DNA from: Buxus sempervirens
Lineage: Eukaryota > Streptophyta > Magnoliopsida > Buxales > Buxaceae
Length of the DNA stretch: 64,000 bases
Assembly (NCBI GenBank): GCA_947561395.2
Contig: OX387187.1
Location: forward strand, 44,851,581-44,915,580
Direction: 5' to 3'
This document shows positions 1-12,151 of the stretch, one piece after another. The notes below the pieces were generated by a model, which made no database searches, was not told the DNA's origin, and worked only from the letters and a program-made list of their open reading frames with translations. Numbering within the stretch: position 1 is the stretch's first letter; every line of letters starts with the position of its first letter. A program made the position numbers and the translations under genes.

Positions 1-780
1 ATGTCATTTCATTGTTTAGGGTTTCACACAACATGAGCGAAATTTTCATCCATTTCATTGAAAAATCTGGCGAAATGGGAGAAATCATGAAATGTCTCCC
101 ATTTCGGTTGTGAAATGAGCGTCACGGGAGGGCAGCTCATTCACCCTTTTCTTATCATATTTTACCGGCACAAACTTCTGGTTAGCACTGACAAAATTTC
201 ACCAGCTCTGGCAAAATTTCATCGGCACGATGAAATTTGGACTGCACTGTCTTCAACTGATTGTGGGATATTTTATCAGTCAGATATTTTCAAGCATAAC
301 TACGTAAGTACTTGCCAATATTAAAAAAAAACACAAGAAACAGTAATACTACTATTTCAAATCCCAAAGCATACCTACTAAAGTATTTACATGCTCTGAG
401 ATGGAAAAGAGAATCAAAAGTGAAGATATGAATAGGTATGAACAATTTACAATTGATAATCAGTTTTAAGAAAAAATGAAGGAAAATCAGTGTTTTCCAT
501 TTCAGCAACATTTTGCGAAACGACGCCATTTCCAAAGGTGTCAATACAAAACATATGGAGAAAAAGGAATGTCGACCATTCCTGGAAGTCAGCGAAATGT
601 CGTGTCAACGTCGCACGTATTAATTCTAGAATACTTTATTATTTTACTGCTTTTTTCTAGAATACTCATTTAAACCTAGAAATAGCATAATTCTAGAATA
701 ATTTATAAAATACTCATTTAAACCAAGGTCTTTCCTCATTTTCCTCAAAATTTAGCTTTACAATTTTTCTAGCAAGTCAA
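1..780. other. Unclassified repeat-like sequence at left edge
   Basis: No gene is supported here. Short motifs of the form GAAATTTTCAT and GGCAAAATTTCA recur many times between about 30 and 620, on both strands, which looks like decayed repetitive DNA. The canonical last exon expected for the PPR gene on the minus strand was looked for here and was not found. Confidence 0.4.
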
Positions 781-787
781 TGAAATT

Positions 788-826
788 TTACTGGTGGTAG
801 CCAGCGAAAATTTGATCAACGAGACG
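788..826 (-). other. Possible alternative terminal exon of the PPR gene
   Basis: A good acceptor (a T-rich run, then TTTTCAG) is followed in phase by 12 codons (RLVDQIFAGYHQ) and TAA. It would end the PPR protein 12 residues after the exon at 1134-922. It does not resemble the usual C-terminus of the family and lies next to repeat-like DNA, so it may be a repeat-derived exon, or the true last exon may lie beyond position 1. Confidence 0.3.
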
Positions 827-921
827 CTGAAAACATTGAGAAAAATAACGTCTATCTATAAATAAATAGTTCATTCTATACAAACATAAAACTGACAACA
901 AAAACATAATGAAATGAATAC

Positions 922-3900
922 CTTTATGAGACTCTCCAACATGTTGTCCCGATAATAAATAGATATCATGATTTTGCACAACTGCCATGGGACAGAATGA
1001 AGATCATTACTGAATTTCTTTACCCAAAACTCATGAGCTTCCTTTGCTCTGTGATCCATATCTAGAGCGCGTATTAACTGCCCATACGTTCCCATTGTAG
1101 TACCCTGTCCCTTGCTTAACATCCATTTTATTACCTGAAAGATAGGTGAGCAGGTGTTACATGTCCATTGAAGAAACCATTTGGACTTCACAACAATTAA
1201 TCTAAGGTCAAATAAACTTACAGCATAAATACATTCTTATGCAGAAGAATCTAGAGATTTTGAATCTAGTTTGACTTCAGGTGATATCGAGGCTTTCTCA
1301 AACCTCTCAAATAGCAAATCTCAACTTAAAATAATTTTAATCCCATTTCAAATAATTATAACACTTTATGACATCAGAATATCAAAGTCATTATTTTAGC
1401 CCAAACATTAAAGGTAAAAATATCAGCATACTTTTAAGAGATATTTCCAGAGCAGTGTAAGCTCTCAGAATCTCACCTTATAACACCATAATTTCTTGTT
1501 GGAAGACAAACTAAGTGCACGACTACTGTATTGCCTAGCCTTCAGAAACACACAGCACAGCACCATACTCATTTGGATGGAAGAAAACTAAGCAGGCATT
1601 TATTTGGGTTCAAAAAAACACAACATTGCCCAGGTATACAATTTAAATTGTCATGGTTCATATGGAAATCATAGAGAGACAAACATCATTATCAGTTTAA
1701 ATGCAAAAGGACCTACAAATCAAGGGGGTGATCCTGGCATCTGAAAGCAAGTTGCTTCCGACAATAAGGATCAGGACTCCCCACTTATCCAAGTCAAGCA
1801 TTCGATCCATCCAACTATTCCATTGTGGATATTATTTCACAACTGAGCCCCCCATAACATGTCCCGACAATGAGGAAGGGGGATAAGATCACACATTAGA
1901 TGGTACCCATTAAGAAAGTTCAAAGAGAAGGTGGGAGTTAAATACAGATATATGGGGGCTGCAGGGGAGAAATTTGTTCGTACCTGAATTATTCTATGCC
2001 ACTGTTGCTCCTTCTCAAGAGTAACCAGTGCTCTCCTCAGTGACACTAAAGGAAAGTTCTTCTCCCATGCAACCCAGGCATCAAGCATACCATAAACAGC
2101 TTCCTTTGAGTCCTCAAGGTCAAGAAGCTAAACACATGTTTATCTTAGCAATTATCTCAAAAAGGCAAGTGAAAGGCTGTAATGCACATTGACTTTAACC
2201 CCTTTTCTTTCTTTTTCCAGAGTCAAGTTATAAGAGCTATAATTGGATATATGCTATTTAACAAGCAAAAACTATATGCATCGGTCTTATCTATTCCAAT
2301 GAAGTGAACAAATTACAATAACCTAGAACTTCCTTTTATGAAATGGTGTCAAACTTCCCTAAACTTTAATATAGGGCAATCAAATCACTTATATAATATC
2401 TTATTTTCCAATTGGTAATTATGTCGGAGCAAACAATCTAGTTATTTAGTAATTTATCTTCCAATGATTTTTAAAAGAATAATTAAAAATTTTCGGTCTA
2501 CAAGGTCCTTTGCTTTCAAAACATTTGGATCATTTCTCAACAAACCCAAATTTCAATCAAAAAAATCAATCAATTCATTTTCATTTCCTTTTTGTTCAAA
2601 ATTTTAAGGCAATCTTTGAAATTTTAGACAAAATTCTTTACCTTCATGATCTAATCCCTTAGCTTTTACAATAGAAGAAATATAAACTTTAGAAGTTTGC
2701 ACTTACCATGTTAACAAGAAACTTGGCCTTGTCCTTTCTTGGAACATTCTCTCCTATTTGATACTTGAGTAAACCTCTAGAATTGCTCCCTGAATGCTGA
2801 TTTGTAGCTTGATTGTTGTATTGAACCTAGAAATAATTGGTGAATTCAATATTAAGCACAAAATAATATTTTATTTACACAAAGCATGTATGTATGCACA
2901 TATGCGTCTATTTATGTGCACCAAAGGAACAATTTTCCTATGCATAGCACATAAGGTACCTTGTCTATTTGCATCCCTAATATCTCAACGTGTGGCACTT
3001 GTTTAAGCCTGCAAGAAAAAAGAAGTCCATAATGTTTTCAAAAGTTGAGCCTCCAAATAAAAAAGATCACCCCAATTGGACACTTGTTAAGCATTTGAAT
3101 TGTTGACCATGTGAAAAAAACCATATTGCAAAATTATTCAAAACTATAGCAAATGACAGACTAGCAATTTAGGAACCCAACTAGATGGCCGTAAGTGTCC
3201 AATTGAGCTAACTTTTTGCGTGGAAGTTCACATGGTAAAAACATTGGTGGGGATTTCTTGTAGTCCCAAACAAGTGCCAAACATGAATACATTGATGTTA
3301 TATACATATATCTCACGAGGTTCACCCAAGATTGGTAAATTAAAAGTCCAATACAAATCCAATAAAAGAGATAATGATAAAATTAATTCAGAGCATAAGT
3401 CAATTATCGATTAAAGACGTCTCAGAACTCCTAAAGAAGAAAAAAGAACCCTCAAGATCAAGGAAAATGTTCAAAGAAATTAGAACTCAAGTTTCAGCTG
3501 CATATCCAAGCCAAAATATAAAGTTCCTTCTGTGTCCACAATCAGATTGTCCTTCCTGTTAAAATGATACAGCTTTATAAAGTGGCTAATTAGGGGTTCC
3601 TCCATGCCAGGCACACCTTCAAACTCCTGGTCAAGAGGCAGCAAACACAGGTTTAAGTAAAAAAATCTGCTGTGCACAGTGAAAGTGGGCATGGAAAATG
3701 TTACCATACCAACCCTACAAAGCCATGTTGTAAGGCATCCCAGCTTCTAAAATTCAATCCTTGATAGTAGACAAAATTTCCACTTCCACAAGACGATTTG
3801 AGAGAGATTAATTTATCAAAGAACTCAGCACTTAGTTACTCCTTAAATTTTTGCTCATCCAACAGTGGGGTAGCCACAGCAACATCAATAAGAATTGAAA

Positions 3901-5699
3901 TGGGTGGTTAAATATATTCGACCTCAAGTAGGTTCTTTACCCATTGATGGGTAGAGTTTCATTGGCAAGGTGCCTCTCCAGATTCAAAATGAAACCCCAA
4001 ATGGTCCAGACGAAAGATTTGTGGTTATTTTCGGAGTATTTCTCCAAATGATCAATCAAGTTCATCAACTAGGAGATATTCGTACAGCCCATAGTCATTA
4101 CATCCTTTATAGTTTACATAATTACCTTTCCTAAGTGAATATGTGATGTTGTTGAAGAGCCCATACCATGGCCACTAAATTCCCATAACAATCAAGCTCA
4201 TCTAAATTAGCTACCATAACAATACTGAACAAGCAAATGTCATATATATGGGATAAAAATAATTGCTCCAAACCAAGACTAAATGGCCTTGTAAAAAATT
4301 TTAGGTGTTGAGGGCAATGGAGGCCTCCTTACCAGGGAAAGCAGCTTCAGAATGCAAATAGGAAAATATCTAATTTCCTCCAATTCTAATTTCTTTAAGG
4401 CTCTGTTTGTTTCAGTGGAAAATATCTTCTAATGGAAAATATTTTCAGGATAAAAATTTTCAAGGAAAAAATTTTCTTTTCCTTGCTTCTTCCTGGTGTT
4501 TGGAAGTAATATGAAAAAAATTTCTGGAAAATTTTTCTTTTCTTTTATTTTCGGCCTAAAAGGAACATTTACCAAAATATATCTACTTTCCTTGAAATTT
4601 AAAAAAAAAAACTAGAAACAATCTAATTAGTTGATATTTGATGTGAGAAAGGTTCTGCAATATGGTTTTGTTTTGAACATGTTGTGCAGTTCATCAGCAT
4701 GCCGCTCGTGTAAAAAAAAAAGGTTTTTATTGATCAAATAAATATCTAGAAAAGAAAAAAGAACATTACTCACATAACACATTCAAGCACTCATATCAGA
4801 TGAACGGTTAAGAACTTGTATTACCAGATATTGAATCTTGGGATGCTGATAAGAGAATTATTCTCCTTATCATTTTTAATTTAATTTTGGCTTTTGATTA
4901 CCTTTTCCGTTGATTTGAATCACAATAAATACATTTAACTGGTCAGAGTATACTCAAAATCCTTTGATAAACGGACGCCACTGCACATTCCAAAGCAACT
5001 TAATCCATCAACACACGCACTTAGACAACATTGAAACAAATCAAGTGGCTGCAGTCAAGATTAATTGTGCTGGTTTTGATGGTGCTCATTAAAGGTCTAT
5101 GTGCTGTTTCATCGGAATTCTAAAAAATCTAAAATTAAAATAATCTAAAAAAAGCAAAATAAACTAGTTATATATATACACATACACAATATATTTATAT
5201 TAATATTTATTTATTTATTTATTTATTTTTACTTGTTTTCTCATATTTAAAATAATTTTGAATTTTCAAAAGTAAAATTTTATTTTTTATTTTTAAAGAT
5301 TGATTAAGCAAACCTAATATTTTAAAAATAAATAAAAGAAAGAAATTTTTTTTAAAATATTTTTCGCTCTCTATTTCTTCATATATTGAATATATAAGAA
5401 TAAAAATAAAAATAAAAGAATTTAAGTTGATTTAAAACACAAATATCTAAACATATAAAATTAGCTTAAGTTAGAAACCCAGGAAGATTGATTTTAAGTG
5501 ATAACTTTTTCAAAATAATTCAGATTCAGTTGCCCAATTGAGAATTAATGATACTTTTTAGATTTTAAATAAGTATCACTAGTTCGTAATTACAAAGCAT
5601 TATGTGACTGAATATGAATTATGTTTAGCAAGTATCACTTAATATGAATTTCCCCGTTCTCCAGCTTCTTCTTCGGTTGACAAAAACAAGGGAGAATGG

Positions 5700-5784
<85 letters not shown>

Positions 5785-8700
5785 CCTCCCTCTCTCTCTC
5801 TCTCTCATTCAGTCTCTCTCTCTTCTACCCCCTCTCCCTTCCTCTCTTTCCGTCTCCGTCTCTTCTACCCTCTCCCCTGGCAGCATGACAAAGGAGGCAG
5901 CATGGGCACCATTGGAATCTATCAGATCTGTTTCCTGTTTCAGAACCTACCAAATCGATGAATTTTGCCGAGAGAAAGAGAGAGGGAGTATGAGCATGGA
6001 GAGAATAGTAGAGAGACGAGACCGTGAGAGGGGAGAGGTGGCAGATCTATCAATATCCAGTGTTTTATTTGTTCTTCTCCCTCCCCCTATTCGTGCCTTC
6101 TGTTTTCAGCCTCAATAACCACCATTAAAAGGCTTCAAGATTGTTTCATCTAGCTTCAGAGAGGAGGAGTCGTGGTCGATCTCTAGCTCTGGCGTTCAAT
6201 CAAAAACTTTGGAAAATAACTTCCCCCAAAAAAATGGCGGAAGTTATTTTCCTCCAAAATTTTAAAAGTATGGAAAATAATTTCCGGTGTTTTCAATTTT
6301 CTTTTGAAACAAAAAATTGGAAAATTTTAAAATTCTGGAAAAAATTTTCTTTTCCCTATTTTCCGGTGAAACAAACAGAGCCTAAGAGATCATCATATAC
6401 CTTGTGCAAAATCAAGTCACATCCACAGCAGCTACCACATTATATCACTCTAAAGAAACCTAATATTTCACACATGTTTTGATCTTATAATAATTGACAC
6501 CAGTATCATTAGCTTCCTTTTCCAATGTACATACTTATGCTTACTTTGCATATGTCAACAAAGGATCAAAGGAAATGTATCTGACATTAGGTTTCAGAAG
6601 ATTTTATGGCAATAGAAGCGTAATATAATGGACATATAATAAAGCAAAACATCTACAATTACCTTTGATGTTGGTTCTGCGCCCATAATATGTTGGTTAG
6701 AGATTTGTGATTGCATCATCGTACTGTAGTTGGAATCCCCATATTGAACTCTAACCATTTTAAGTTCAGTAATCCAACCAAACTGTACAAAGGAAAAGGC
6801 AAGGATGGGAGGAGGTATCAACATTCAGCCTTCGATTGAAGTAAGCACACAAATAACCCAATATGATTATTTCTAAAACATGCAGGGATGAAACTTTTTG
6901 ACCGCAAGCATCACTCATTGAGATGGATGAAAAATCAATACATACACATAAAATATGTGACTCGTTCTAGTTCTGCTAACAACTATTTTTCTTACTTCTG
7001 TACACCAATTTTCCCTGTTAAATTTATTTCTTTTTCCTGACCATGTTTTCTGAAACCTTATCTCCTCATAGCAATGATGCAGCACATGCTATGCCACTGA
7101 ATCATCTTCTTTCTGCAAGAAACTTAGCAAATACCAAGGAACACAACTTGGTGTGACAGGTAAAGCCTTAGGATGGCAGTGTAAAGACACAATTCGAGTT
7201 TGAACTCAATTACTTTACATAAAAATGCCAAAGCTTAAGTTTATTAATACTCCAGTGCTCTCAAAAGTCTGCTTCAATGAGACCAACACTGTTTCCCACT
7301 CTCAGCTTGTGAAGAGTTTCAACTTTGGGCTCCCTATATGTATCGGTCCCTCAAGGGAATTTTATTCAGGTTTGTCAAAATTTCAATTTGAAACTCCACA
7401 TAAGTTTATCCCTCTCCTCTGTCTATCACTCTATAATTTAATTCTTATACGACACCTTGGAGAGGTGTTTAGTAAACATCAAAACTTTCAGCTTGAACAG
7501 CCTATAGTCAAAATGACATCCTCAGTTGACTGGAAAACCATAATTTACACAGCTTCAAAGGAGTATTAGATGACTAGTGTTGTCATTGGTGCTACTAGAT
7601 CCCTCATCACTTCCAATGAAAGCAGTATGTTAGACACCAGCCCTTCCATTGTTAATTTCCTCAGTTAGACAGCAGCTCCAAGCAAAAGTGTTGACAACTG
7701 ATCATCTACTCAATAAAAAGTTGAGCAATCCTCTATTGATTCTTTATTTGCAAATTAATCAAAAAATAAAGTTTTATAATCAGACCTCTCAATGTATTTT
7801 GCTAAAATTTGATACCATTTTGCATGCAGTGAACAATTTGGCGGATACGCAAAATATCATGTCCTTATAATGGACCATTTAAAACCTTTCAAACACATTA
7901 TCAAATATAACTGCATAATCAGATCTCTTTCCAGTTTTCAGCCATTGTCTACAACATGCAGATTTTAGGTAACTGGAATAGTTTTCTGCAACTTCAATCC
8001 AAAAAGAAATACCATGCTTGATGACCTTTTGATGTCCCAGCTAGCTTTTATTATCTTTATGTAGCGTAAATGACATTACTCTTTTGCATATTTCCTTCTT
8101 CTAGGGTCTCTTCCTCTTTAAGAAAAAATGTCTCTAAGCACCCACTCCCCCCAAAAAAAATACATATTACAACCTGTTAGGGTTTACAATAAGGACCCTT
8201 TTCCACCATCCAAACCTGTATAAGCCATTCACTTGGATCTATTTCCAATAAACTAAATAACGGGACATAATGGTGATTCCTTAGGGTTTCTGAGGCATTT
8301 TAGTCCCTATTAAACCCATATCAGATAGACATAACCCAGTATGCTCTGTTTACAAATGCTTGCACAATAACAAAAATAATATCAATTATATTAGTATGAA
8401 GAAGAAGAAAACAACAAATAGAAATGTACCTCCATTATTTGGCATGGATTCCTGAAAAAACACCAAAAGTCAAGAATCAGATGTAGATGTGTAAATAAAA
8501 ACATATGTAAGCTAAAACTATAATAATGCACCCACCAGTTTTTTTTTTTTTTTCTTTTGGGTTCAGTGACAAAGAGGCTAGATTATAACCCCAAAAAAAA
8601 TAGAATAGAGATTGGAGCTCCCACAAAATCTGGCATGCTTCCAAACAAGAAAAAAGTAGACAAAGAAAGGAATACATAAAGCTACAAGGGTGGACCAAAT

Positions 8701-9497
8701 TATTAGATAACTTTTTTTATGGTAACATATGTAGCTCCTATACGTTTCATAAGCACAGCCATAAAGATTTATGATAGCTTAAATATATATATATTTTATG
8801 GGAAAGTAGCAGAGAATTATATTACTTAGGAATGTATCTTCGTCGAGTACAACCATATAGGTCACCAATTAAAGCTTGGGAGATACATCTAGGAAGATAG
8901 ACCGCCAATAACAAGGAAAAAAATCCAACGCAAAATTTGCCAGTCGGTCTGCCACCGTGTTTGCCTCACGGTAAACATGGTGAAAAGAATACAGGGATCA
9001 TTTTAGCATGATAGCTTAAATATGAACTATGTTCCTTTATATAAAAAGCAGGGTCATATTAATGAGATACTCTCTAAATAGGCACAGCCATAAATACTTA
9101 CAAAATTTATGCAACCAACAAAACATAATAATGGAAAATTAGTCTAAAGCAGAAACTATAATAAACCAGAAATCGCAGACCGTAACGCCCTAAACGACAG
9201 TTGTTTCTAATGTTCCCAATACAACGACAGAAGTTTTCAAAAACAAAATTACGAATTCTGCCAAAAAATGGTTCATTCGCAACAGAAGTCCACAAAAAAT
9301 GCTCTCCTTCGAAAAATCAAGCCTGGAAATAGGAACTATGAACCACGGAAGAGGACAAAAAACAAAGTTTCAGTAAACAGAGCACAACATTCACGAGTTA
9401 AGACCACGAAAGACAAACATCAGCTATCTCGCCAAATAAGAACCGACCTTCTATTACAAATTGGCAGCGACGCAGGGGAGAAAAAAGCAATCTCCAT
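922..9497 (-). CDS. PPR-type protein (At4g18975-like), chloroplast-type N-terminus, 3' end unresolved
   Basis: A spliced minus-strand gene. The exons I can place are 9497-9448 (ATG; N-terminus [12 protein letters not shown], transit-peptide-like), 8451-8430, 6782-6663, 2826-2707, 2127-1984 and 1134-922. All have AG/GT borders. Exons 1 and 2 add to 72 nt and every later exon is a multiple of three (120, 120, 144, 213), so one frame of 223 codons runs through. The strongest part is the last two exons, where [26 protein letters not shown], then [20 protein letters not shown] and [11 protein letters not shown] join across a 0.85-kb intron. From memory this matches the short Arabidopsis PPR protein At4g18975, annotated as chloroplastic; members of the superfamily bind organelle RNA. 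The exons at 9497 and 8451 rest only on splice signals and phase. The usual final exon (beginning LF...) is not visible; see the alternative at 788-826. The 3.8-kb intron between 6663 and 2826 holds a TIR transposon and a MITE. Confidence 0.7.
3073..3205. repeat. MITE-like inverted repeat
   Basis: A perfect 13-bp inverted repeat (CAATTGGACACTT at 3073-3085, its complement at 3193-3205) bounds about 133 bp of AT-rich non-coding DNA. The similarity continues imperfectly outward. It lies in an intron of the PPR gene. No transposase is present; this looks like a non-autonomous DNA element. Confidence 0.5.
3480..3626 (-). other. Unassigned open exon-like stretch ending in a stop
   Basis: After a strong acceptor (TGCCTCTTGACCAG) there are 48 open codons with normal amino-acid make-up (it begins [16 protein letters not shown]) and then TAA. 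It is in phase with the PPR exon at 6782-6663, so it could be an alternative last exon, or a fragment of another gene carried into the intron. I do not recognise the protein. Confidence 0.25.
4399..6382. mobile_element. Non-autonomous PIF/Harbinger-like TIR element (copy 1)
   Basis: The two ends are inverted copies of GGCTCTGTTTGTTTCA, and TAA stands immediately outside each end, fitting the 3-bp TAA/TTA target duplication of PIF/Harbinger (Tourist) elements. The subterminal regions are rich in inverted GGAAAATATTTTC-like motifs. The interior holds a long TC microsatellite and no transposase. The element sits in an intron of the PPR gene. The same termini bound the element at 10716-12116. Confidence 0.7.
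5702..5788. repeat. (TC)n microsatellite
   Basis: About 40 uninterrupted TC units inside the TIR element, followed by an imperfect CCCT/CT tract to about 5825. It makes long but meaningless serine/leucine open frames, which are not genes. Confidence 0.95.
8869..8982 (-). pseudogene. LINE-type RNase H domain fragment
   Basis: The minus strand reads [20 protein letters not shown] and continues to a stop at 8869. This is the C-terminal signature (REaNxxADxLA) of the RNase H domain at the end of plant LINE polyproteins and related RNase H-like proteins. Only the last 37 residues are visible. It lies in the PPR gene intron between 8430 and 9448 and is most simply a 5'-truncated LINE relic. Confidence 0.5.
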
Positions 9498-9752
9498 GGA
9501 TGAGGACCATAAACAAGAGAGTCGCATATGAAATGAGAGAGACCGAAGCATCGCCATGTGATTGCTGAAGGTTCGAAACCAGGGTTTCAGGCGTCCAAGT
9601 CTTCTTTATCGACTCTTTCGTCGCTTTTCGTATCCGTCAAAAATAATCGTTTATATTTAAACCTAAATAATCGTTTTGTGCGCAATTCCTCGACGACGCA
9701 GCTCGTGGAGTGTGAGGAGACCGTCTCGTTTCCGACTCGTTCGATTTGCTAA

Positions 9753-10673
9753 GACGTTCCGTTTGGTAACGCTTTCAAAAACAAGGAAACAAAAAAGTAA
9801 TTTTCTGTTTTTCAGAAGATTTTTTTGTTGAAACAAAGCTATTTGGTAAACTTTTGCTTTGCTGTTTGCTGTTAAGAAGCAAAAAAACATATTTAGTAAC
9901 TACAGCAGCATATAAATTGCTTTTATGCTATATATCATATAGAATTACTGGGCAACTCGCCAATAATCGAGTTCAACCCACCAACCCAATTAAATTCTTT
10001 TATTTTTTTATTATAAAAAATATACATCAATAAAAAATAATGTGAATTAATAATACAATTTAGGGTTAAACGGTTCATTATCAAGTTAAACAGGTCATTA
10101 TCGAGTTAAACAGGCAATTGTCGAGTTAAACGGATCACTATCGAGTTAAACGGATCATTATTAGGTTAAGCGGGTCATTATCGTGTTCAATGAGCCATTA
10201 TCAGGTAAAACGGGTCATTATCAGGTTGAACAGATCATTATCAAATTAAACGGATCATTATCGTGTTAAACAGATAATTATCGTGTTAAATGGATCATTA
10301 TCGGACTAGATTCGAGTTGACCCGAATATAAATGGGTTACTAAATCCCCAACCCAAAGCCCACCTAACTATTACACAGGTCAACCTGAACCTGTTTATTT
10401 GAGTTAGATTGAACATGATAGGTCAATTTTTTCCCGGTCTAGTTTTGTATCAAGGGTTTTAGAAGCAAGAAAGTAAATTTTATGGTTAAAGTGAGAAACA
10501 ACATTTCTATGCTTATTTTTCTATGCTTATTTTAAAAAGCAATGAAATTGCTTTTTTGCTTCTTACAAATTACTTCATGTGTGCATAACAAAACAGCACT
10601 TTTGCTTTTGAAAGTAATTTTTTGCTTTCAAAAGCAAAAAAATACTTTTGAAAAGCGTTGCCAAACGATACCC
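9753..10673. mobile_element. hAT-like non-autonomous TIR element with internal minisatellite
   Basis: The left end (CGTTTGGTAACGCTTTCAAAA) and right end (complement CGTTTGGCAACGCTTTTCAAAA, one base longer) are inverted copies. Further inverted AGCAAAAAAGTAA-type motifs follow inward. The centre carries a 20-bp tandem repeat. No transposase is present, and I could not find a clear 8-bp target duplication, so the assignment to hAT rests on the style of the ends. Confidence 0.5.
10066..10316. repeat. 20-bp minisatellite, about 12 units
   Basis: Degenerate units of the form GGGTCATTATCGAGTTAAAC repeat head to tail. The differences between units are mainly CG/CA and GTG/GAG changes. The following 100 bp (GACCCGAATATAAATGGG and similar) belongs to the same repeat style. 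It lies inside the TIR element. Confidence 0.85.
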
Positions 10674-10715
10674 TTGTCTACTAAAAATTTTCAAAGTTAT
10701 CTCTTTTTACTTTTA

Positions 10716-12116
10716 GGCTCTATTTGTTTCACCGAAAAATAGGGAAAATAAAATATTTTCCGGAATTTTGAAGTTTTCCTGACGTTTGTTTTAGGCGAAA
10801 ACAAAAATTGAAGGAAAATATTTTTCAAATTGAAGGAAAATTGGCGGAAAATAACTTCTACTAAAATTCAGCGGAAGTTATTTTCCACCAACGCATTCCG
10901 AACATAATTCGTGATTCGATTTTTTTTTCTCACTTCGACTCTCTTCTTCCTCCTCCCAGGGCACGACGAACGTCTTCAACAAAGGTAGCTCGGAACAAAG
11001 CCAACACGCATTGCCTACTTTAAGATGGTTTCTCCGGAGCAATCCCCCTCTCCGAACAGCATCATCTGCCACTGCCATGGCTAAAACCTCAGTTCGGAAC
11101 AAACCCTCTTCGTTTCTTCTCACATATGGATTTCTCTTCATTGGGGGAGCAATGTCGGTCTTGCTAGTGGTTTGGGCACTGTGGTCCTTTGTAAGCCCTA
11201 ATTCTATTCCAACACCTAGCTTTTCTTCCTTGACCATCAAACCGGAGACCGGGATGAGCACTGCTTCGGAGGTTTTCACTGCAGGCGGTTACGCAAATGA
11301 TGCGCATGGTGCTAATCTAAGGCATGCAAGATCCTCCTGCTCAGACCTTTTACGGCGATCCCACCCTCAGCTACTCCATCGGGAAGCCTATCAGGAATTG
11401 GGACGAGAAACGGAGAGAATGGCTAAGACACCATCCATCCTTCGCTACCGGAGTTCGTGACCCAATTTTCCTTGTTTCAGGCTCACAGCTGTGGCCGTGT
11501 CGTGACCCGATCGACAATCACCTCCTGATGAGAACGCTTTTTATGAGCAATTGATGGATTTTGAGCTGGTGGAGCAGTAGTGCAATTTGAGGATCAAGGA
11601 GCAATGATTCGCTATGGGGCAGATTAAATCCTACCAAATCATGGATTGTGATGGACCAACTAGTGCAATAATTGGTCAATATCAAGAAACTTATTATGAG
11701 CAATTGATTGATGCCACAGCAGCTCACCTTTTCTTCACGGTTACGACATCTTCTACAACAACGCTTTCTTCGACCCCAAGATGACGAACGCTTGGGCGAA
11801 ACTTCCACTCGTCCGAGCCGCAATGGTCGCTCACCCGGAGGCCGAGTGGATCTGGTGGGTCGACTCGGACGCGGCATTCACGAACATGGAGTTCATCACG
11901 CACTTTAGCCTTGGGGTGAAGGCAGGGCTTCCATGCACGGCGCCAAACCCCACTCACAACCATTGTGTCAAAGAAAAAATGCAAAAATTCTAAAACATTT
12001 TTCATGTTACATCCAAACACTTGGAAAATTTTCTTCCGGAAATTTTTTTCTCGGAAAATTTTCTTCTGAAAAATATTTTCTAGTAAAAAATATTTTCCGG
12101 TGAAACAAACAGAGCC
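10716..12116. mobile_element. PIF/Harbinger-like Pack-type element carrying a GT34 gene fragment (copy 2)
   Basis: Left end GGCTCTATTTGTTTCACCG and right end complement GGCTCTGTTTGTTTCACCGG, each flanked by TTA (10713-10715 and 12117-12119): a clean 3-bp target duplication. The subterminal GGAAAATATTTT motifs match copy 1 at 4399-6382. Instead of a transposase the interior holds about 0.9 kb of sequence from a glycosyltransferase gene (11077-11992). This is the structure of a gene-capturing non-autonomous transposon. Confidence 0.75.
11077..11992 (+). pseudogene. GT34 galactosyl/xylosyltransferase-like gene fragment captured in a transposon
   Basis: It begins ATG with MAKTSVRNKPSS and a single membrane anchor (GFLFIGGAMSVLLVVWALW), as in Golgi type II enzymes of the GT34 family (putative glycosyltransferase 6/7, galactomannan galactosyltransferase-like). 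After a frameshift near 11330 the match goes on: DPTLSYSIGKPIRNWDEKRR, WLRHHPSF, then a break near 11540-11720. In another frame come LHGYDIFYNNAFFDPKM, AHPEAEWIWWVDSDAAFT with the family's DxD metal site, and loss of similarity at about 11910. At least two frameshifts, a roughly 180-bp interruption flanked by direct repeats of TTATGAGCAATTGAT, and absence of the C-terminal half mean it cannot encode an enzyme. There are no introns, so it derives from a single-exon gene or a cDNA-like copy. The intact source gene is not in this window. Confidence 0.8.
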
Positions 12117-12151
12117 TTAAAAGTTAAAAGGTTAAAAAGTAATGAAAAGTT

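Noticed and set aside
5644..6118. Long serine/leucine-rich open frames on the plus strand
   Set aside because: They are translations of the (TC)n microsatellite and its flanks inside a TIR element; there is no domain, and they exist in two frames at once.
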